From positions 4,097,001 to 4,161,000 of the forward strand of contig JAPTHN010000011.1 in assembly GCA_026936325.1 (NCBI GenBank): 64,000 nucleotides of DNA, written 5' to 3'. Position 1 is the first letter of the stretch. Every line of letters begins with the position of its first letter. The stretch comes from Platynereis dumerilii (lineage: Eukaryota > Annelida > Polychaeta > Phyllodocida > Nereididae). This document shows positions 60,671 to 64,000 of the stretch, in pieces. Both the position numbers and the translations under genes were made by a program. The notes under the pieces were generated by a model, which was given only the letters and a program-made list of their open reading frames with translations, had not been told where the DNA came from and ran no database searches.

Positions 60671-63600
60671 TAACACTACATCACGGCTACATTGAGGCAC
60701 AAGGAAACTCTTGACCACACTCTTGTGATGCAATGAATAAGAGGCCACTGGTCTGAACTCTGCTCTTGAAACAACGATGAGGACAACACATAAAAAACAA
60801 CAGGGAACAAGAGATAACAGCTGAAAGGTTACTTTCCTGAGGATTCATAATTCAGTAAAAGACTGCCACATTCCTTGTAACACGGATTGGATTTGCAGAA
60901 TTATGGCATCACATTAGGCAATTTTCACATCTGGATGAAGGCAGATCAGAAAAAAACCTAGCATTAAATTGCATCATGTGGCATTACTTGTTACTGGTAC
61001 ACAGGGTTCATTGCACATCACATCCTTATTTACCTTTCGTAAAAGCCATTTAATAATTCTGCGAAGCTCTCCTTTTGAAAATTATTTTCTGTTCATGCAA
61101 CCTTCTTATGATCCCCCAAAAACCACAATCAGACGCGCACGTCCTCCCAAGCATAATTAGGTGTCCAATTCAGAAGATCCAATCAAGAGACTGTCTTATT
61201 AACAATTAACAGCACATGCACATATGACCCAATATGAAGAGGTTGTTATTCCTCTATGACATTTCAGCAACACTTATCTCGAAAAATGTAAAAAGGATCA
61301 GCCTGCACCCTAAACAATTTCAGACAAAATTGGTTTTTTAGATTCAAAATGGTTTTTTGAAAAACCAAATTTCAATGCAAAAAACCAACATGGATTTTTT
61401 ATAAAAACAAGTTGCAAAATTCAGAAAATTTCTTGGAAGTGTTTCAGACACCACCTGCTGCAGCCTGATCCATGCAGAGCACAACATTACAGGGAACAAG
61501 GCATGCACGTCTCGTAAGATGCAACTCTCATAAAAAGATGCAACACTCTTGGCTGACAGAAGTAACTGGAAGGACAAATGTTTCCAGTTTTTTCTGATCA
61601 CATTGGTATTGTTTTTGTTGGAGGATGAATTCATACTTTGACTGACCTCCTTGAGTCCTTGTTTTCCTGACTGTCCAAGAGAAACTGTTTCAGCCAAGGA
61701 CTCTCCAAATATAGTGCTGAGAAATTCAGATTGGATTTAGCAGACATTCAGATCAGTTACACCATCATCGATAAAACTATCTGTGGCCAATAAGTTCACG
61801 GAAATCAAGGAAATGTGAGACTTCAATTTTTGTGCTGAATGCTACTTCCTTTGAATAAATCATTAATAAAGTAAATTTCTTCATTTACAGACTCCATTAA
61901 TATTTTAAAAATCAATTTAAGATGTACTTGCATTGCCTTTCACACAGATCAAAAATTTTACTATTTTTGACTGTTTCAACTGATGTAGCTACTGATGTAG
62001 TTTAGTTGGTGTAGCTTTATCAAAATGTGAATTCAATGTAACTCTATTGGGTTTGCAGCAGATTAGCCCAATAAATCCAGCTTGAATGAAGTCTCATATT
62101 CCATTATTCCTCATGTATTATTCCTCCCTTTCCTATTTTCTTATCAACATTCATCTTTGGTCTAACACAAAACCACACACAGCCCAACACAGCCTCTCAG
62201 CATACGCCATGTTGTGTCATGATGTGGTATTATTACTCAGCATTGTTGTGGCTTATCCATATTCGCTGGTATTGTGAAGCTTTGCTTTGGCCAATCCTGT
62301 TCCCTTTCTTATAGCACTCATTCTTTTGCACTTGCTTAAGGTTGCATGCATGTCACATTTATGTTAACATAAATGTGCAATTTGTGCATGCATATCCACA
62401 GAGGCGGACTGGCCCTGGGGCCCACCACCTGAGGGGGGCCCACCAGCAACCTTTAAAAATTCCAAGTTATCAAAAATGATGTAAAAAAGATAAAAATCGA
62501 GTTCTGGGCCTGATTAGAAATATAAACAATTCTTAACTTAAAACTTGACAAGCATAATAAACAAAGTAAGGGCCCCCTCTCTCCGTGTTGGATATGGTCC
62601 ACCAGGAGGGCCCTGGAGGGGCCCTGAGATTATGCCTGGACTTTCGGAGGTCCTCCTTGTATGGGCCCCCTATACTTCACTTTCTGTATCCGTTACTGAG
62701 GCCTACTCTCTGACCCTTAATTAACTGTATTTAAATGAGAATGCGTCACTCTGACTTTTGGCTTTTCAATTTTTTGCATGATAATAATTTTCAAGTTAGT
62801 GATGTCACACACTCCCTGTTATCATACAGAAGTTTTTGCTAAGTTTCATACCACATGATTGTATAATAATATATATACGATTCATAATTTCACATCATAT
62901 CAAGCAGGTAAGAGCAATGCATGTTCTGCAAATGCAATGGATTTTGATGAAGGCATAAATAAAATTAGAACATAAACTCCGCTATTGCGATGATAGGGGC
63001 CCGCCAATGATTTTGCCCAGGGGCCCACTATGGGGCCAGTCCGCCCCTGCAAATCCACATTTATCATCTCATATATCTATTGTACATTGCGAACAATATT
63101 TTGTTACAGAAGTAAAATCTTGCATTGCAAAGTTCTCAACACACCTGCATCACTGATTCTACGAAATTGCAGGATATTATGAAGTTCAGAACAGTATAAA
63201 AATTTATCAACTTCAGGATGCAATAAATACACACTGTTGCTATAAGTTGGAGGGACAACTGTGAAAAATGAGATATATCAGGAAATGGGGAAATAGTCCA
63301 AGCACCTGGAAAAACCCAGGGTATATTGGGTTGTCTGTGAAAAATAAATGGCTGAGAGAGGAATGTGAACAGGTTGCCAGAAGGAGAGACAGGGAGGAGC
63401 AGGGAGGAGGAGGCAGGTATTGTTGGTTGACAACATGTACCAATTTTTCTGTCTCTTTCCTTCTGTCTTTCCTTCTTTCAATCTTCGTTCTATCTTTCTA
63501 TCTAAATGTATCTCTTCATACATTTATATTTTTCAGTAACACCTAAAACTAATGTTGGCACATAAATTGTCTCTGCGACAAAAAGTAGAGCAATAAAAAA

Positions 63601-64000
63601 AGAAACAGATGAAAAAGAGGCAGGAAAGAGTTGGATTAATTTAAAGAGGCTGTGCTCCAATTGCCCCAGGCACTACCTCTGTGGTCTCTATGAAGTCTGT
63701 ATGTGGTCTGTATGTGGCTTGTATGTTATTCTGTCTGTCTAGATATCCCCATTGAGAAGCCTGACCACTGACCCAACATCTTGTTCCTCCTTGTTCTTGC
63801 AACTTGTTCAGCCCTCCAGACCTCAACAAAACACTTGCCCTGACAAACGACCTCTCTGTGCTTCTCAGCAGATGCTCTTGGGCAATTCATGTCTTTATCT
63901 TCATTGAGCAGAACATTTATCCCTATATCTGAGCCTGAAGAGGTACTTTCAGTAAACTTTGGGCAATCCAAGCAGGCATAGTTATGATTTATTAAATTCA
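60671..64000 (+). repeat. Module C, copy 3 (C3)
   Basis: It matches C1, near-perfectly to about 61720 and less after. It contains a hAT-like insertion (62399-63049). The window ends within a few bases of the point equivalent to the C1-to-B2 junction, so another B copy may follow. Confidence 0.85.
62399..63049. mobile_element. hAT-like non-autonomous element in C3
   Basis: The ends are CAGAGGCGGACTGGCCC and the inverse of CAGGGGCGGACTGGCCC. The flanks catatcca (62391-62398) and caaatcca (63050-63057) form an 8-bp duplication with one mismatch. C1 has a single caaatcca at the equivalent site. Sub-terminal strings ggggcccac recur on both sides. No transposase is encoded in 651 bp. Confidence 0.9.

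Overview
This 64 kb window is AT-rich, intron-type animal DNA. It has no long host open frames, many insertions with target-site duplications, a BEL/Pao LTR retrotransposon, LINE and tRNA-SINE pieces, and spliced exons of a protein O-mannosyltransferase 2 (POMT2)-like gene. Together these point to a metazoan, probably a marine invertebrate; the species cannot be fixed from the sequence. There are no bacterial operons, rRNA genes or CRISPR arrays.

Most of the window is a mosaic of three non-coding, low-copy modules, called A, B and C here. The order is: a C fragment (1-190), A1 (1081-5240), B1 (5241-8930), C1 (8931-11510), B2 (11511-17150, itself partly duplicated in tandem) and A2 (17152-22150). 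Unique DNA follows. Then come a degraded A4 (39885-41000), an inverted A5 (41690-43850), small B and A fragments (45141-46260), A3 (46261-50480 and 54909-55437), B3 (56286-60670) and C3 (60671-64000). B1/C1 and B3/C3 look about 97-99% identical over several kb, and clearly less so elsewhere. The window stops in C3 at almost the point where C1 runs into B2.

The best host gene lies on the minus strand between 27667 and 22671. Seven exons there read as POMT2 (the MIR-domain part and the start of the C-terminal membrane part). All splice phases agree, but the copy carries a changed acceptor, a one-base frame change and an in-frame TAG, and two expected stretches were not found. It is probably a decayed intron-containing copy, unless the differences are sequencing errors. 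A GC-richer, exon-like frame on the plus strand (37644-37939) is a second host-gene candidate of unknown identity.

Comparing module copies exposes mobile elements against their empty sites: small TIR elements at 1837, 4106, 11771, 12502 and 46630, a hAT-like element at 62399, a 5'-truncated LINE at 57614, and a 4.4 kb long-TIR element at 50483 that contains a SINE. Elsewhere there are a hAT-like element with a second hAT-like element nested in it (19850/20254), a CAC-ended element with a 4-bp duplication (33855), and a GC-rich inverted structure with 24-bp minisatellites (13741-14644). The BEL/Pao element (28218-32459) has two nearly identical LTRs around gag-protease remains and is young but broken. 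Identities are estimates by eye; no alignment was run.
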